Shown here piece after piece: positions 62,801-64,000 of a stretch of 64,000 bases of DNA. Numbering within the stretch: position 1 is the first letter of the stretch; each line of letters begins with the position of its first letter. Made by a program: the position numbers and the translations under genes. The stretch comes from Azospirillum melinis (GTDB lineage Bacteria; Pseudomonadota; Alphaproteobacteria; Azospirillales; Azospirillaceae), in NCBI RefSeq assembly GCF_013340935.1, contig NZ_WHOS01000024.1, forward strand, positions 40,520-104,519. Direction: 5' to 3'. The notes beneath the pieces were generated by a model that did not search any database, had not been told where the DNA came from, and worked only from the letters and a program-made list of their open reading frames with translations.

Positions 62801-63955
62801 TCAGGCGGCGGCGTTGGCGGGAGCCAGCGACTCGTCGAACTCGAAGCTGGCGGCGTCGTCGACGAACTGCTCCTCGACGGTCGTGCGCGGCTGTTGCAGG
62901 CAGACGCCGATATAGTCGGCGAAGCGCGGCGGCGGGGCGAAGCCTTCGGCCAGCAGGCGGCTGTTGTCGAAGGCGATGTCCTGGGCGGTGAAGCGGTGGT
63001 ACTTGCGGCCGCCGGCGGCCATCGTCCGGTGCAGGATGTCGCGCTGCGGGAAGGCCAGGCGATAGGCGCGGTCGAAGGGCTTCCAGCCTTCCGGACCCTT
63101 CGGGTCGAAGAAGCTGTAGGGGCGGGTGCCCTCATGGCCGTGGCTGGCGAAGGCTTCCTCGAAATCGACCCAGGTCGTGCGGCTGCCGAGGCCGGCGGAG
63201 ATGTGGTAGAGGTTGTGCTTCAGGTCCGGCTTGCGCAGCAGGTCGTGCAGACGGGCCGACGCCCAGTCGACGGGCACGATGTCGATAAAGCCGTCGGGCG
63301 AGCAGGGCAGGATGCCGGTGCGGTCGACCAGACGGAAGAACCAGAAGATGCTGGCGCTGGGGCGCACACCAAGCTGGGTGTGGCCGACGACGATGGACGG
63401 GCGGCAGACGACGATCGGCAGGTCGGGGAAGCCGGCGGCCAGAGCGCGCTCGGCCGCGGCCTTGCTGCGGGTGTACTCGACGATGTGCGGCGTGTCGTGG
63501 CCGGGGGCCGGGGCCTCGCTCACCATCTCCAGCCACGGCGTCTCGCCGCAGCAGAAGGCGGTGCCGATGTGCAGGAAGCGCTGGAGATGCTTCATCCGGC
63601 GGGCGCGGGCGGCGAGCGCCAGCGTGCCGTCGACATTGATCTGCCAGACCGAATGGCGGCTGTCGAAGGAGGTGTCGGCGGCGACATGGACGATATGGGT
63701 CACCGCGTCCAGCCGCGGGTCGGTGCTGGTCGCCAGCGATTGCAGGTCGCCCGGCAGGATCTGGCACAGGCCGGCATAGGCATCGGCCGTGGCGCGGTCG
63801 ACGCAGCGCGCGAGGTTGGAGGCGAGACGGGCGCGGCAGGCGGCCTCGTCGGCGCCGCGGATCAGCAGAAGGCAGTCCGCCGCGGACCCGTTCTGCACGG
63901 CGTCGAGGTAGAAGGAACCGCCGAGGAAGCCTGTGCCGCCGGTGAGAAGGATCAT
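62801..63955 (-). CDS. NAD(P)-dependent thioester-reductase/SDR domain protein
   Basis: The product is 384 residues. Nucleotide-binding LLTGGTGFLGGSF is followed by HIVHVAADTSFDSRHS, TAFCCGE and EYTRSKAAAER, in which Y and K are the catalytic pair. The arrangement is that of the NAD_binding_4/male-sterility type thioester reductases that release fatty acyl chains from carrier proteins as aldehydes or alcohols. Next to a PUFA-type synthase this suggests reductive release of the product, as in cyanobacterial heterocyst-glycolipid genes (hglA). The role is inferred. Confidence 0.8.
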   Translation of the reverse strand: MILLTGGTGFLGGSFYLDAVQNGSAADCLLLIRGADEAACRARLASNLARCVDRATADAYAGLCQILPGDLQSLATSTDPRLDAVTHIVHVAADTSFDSRHSVWQINVDGTLALAARARRMKHLQRFLHIGTAFCCGETPWLEMVSEAPAPGHDTPHIVEYTRSKAAAERALAAGFPDLPIVVCRPSIVVGHTQLGVRPSASIFWFFRLVDRTGILPCSPDGFIDIVPVDWASARLHDLLRKPDLKHNLYHISAGLGSRTTWVDFEEAFASHGHEGTRPYSFFDPKGPEGWKPFDRAYRLAFPQRDILHRTMAAGGRKYHRFTAQDIAFDNSRLLAEGFAPPPRFADYIGVCLQQPRTTVEEQFVDDAASFEFDESLAPANAAA

Positions 63956-64000
63956 GGTGTGCCTCTGTCTCGCGTCTGGGTGATGGGGGCAGGGGAGGGG

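Overview
This 64-kb window is high-GC DNA with typical alphaproteobacterial content: Mic60/mitofilin-like inner-membrane proteins, the quinohemoprotein amine dehydrogenase (qhp) system and a polyunsaturated-fatty-acid (PUFA)-type synthase. I infer a Rhodospirillales bacterium, probably an Azospirillum relative. No rRNA, tRNA, CRISPR array, transposase or phage gene was seen. The high GC content gives very long shadow reading frames opposite or beside the real genes, and these were discarded.

Region 1 (1-9.1 kb) encodes envelope proteins: a pentameric ligand-gated-channel-like protein cut by the left edge, an MlaA/VacJ-like lipoprotein, a mitofilin-like protein, an ABC protein in which the MlaF-type ATPase and MlaE-type permease are one chain, its anchored periplasmic partner, and a tandem pair of small four-helix membrane proteins sharing an NPSGYSY motif. 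Region 2 (9.1-22.5 kb) starts with a remarkable channel protein joining a periplasmic binding protein, a Cys-loop-receptor-like module, an MscS channel and a cyclic-nucleotide-binding domain. A tight operon follows: alanine-racemase-like enzyme, ABC_sub_bind-type binding protein, a double-sensor/MFS fusion and a GNAT acetyltransferase. After it come a His/Gly-rich secreted protein, a TPR protein, an OppA-type binding protein and a second mitofilin-like protein.

Region 3 (23.1-30 kb) is an RND (HME-type) efflux operon with an adaptor, the pump and three small envelope accessory proteins, but no TolC-like outer-membrane factor. Region 4 (30-43.4 kb) is an amine-catabolism island. The operon qhpG-A-D-C-B-F-E makes and matures the cysteine tryptophylquinone-containing, diheme amine dehydrogenase, and a divergent AraC-type regulator (qhpR) sits beside it. 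Downstream are an aldehyde dehydrogenase and an acyl-CoA synthetase, which together would take a primary amine to aldehyde, acid and acyl-CoA. A 17-bp motif occurs between qhpG and qhpR (twice) and in front of the aldehyde dehydrogenase, and is a candidate QhpR operator.

Region 5 (43.5-64 kb) has a cyclic-nucleotide-binding/CPBP-protease-like fusion, then a minus-strand cluster of a thioester-reductase-type SDR, a SET-domain protein, a possible acyltransferase, a porin and the three-gene PUFA-like synthase: PfaD enoyl reductase, PfaA-like KS-AT-ACP-ACP-KR, and one 2809-residue protein carrying KS-CLF-AT, FabA-type dehydratases, a PKS-type dehydratase and a C-terminal glycerol-phosphate-acyltransferase domain. 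An inverted pair of palindromic repeats is inserted in frame in that last gene. The lipid product is unknown. The domain set resembles myxobacterial PUFA synthases, and the reductase suggests an aldehyde or alcohol lipid as an alternative.
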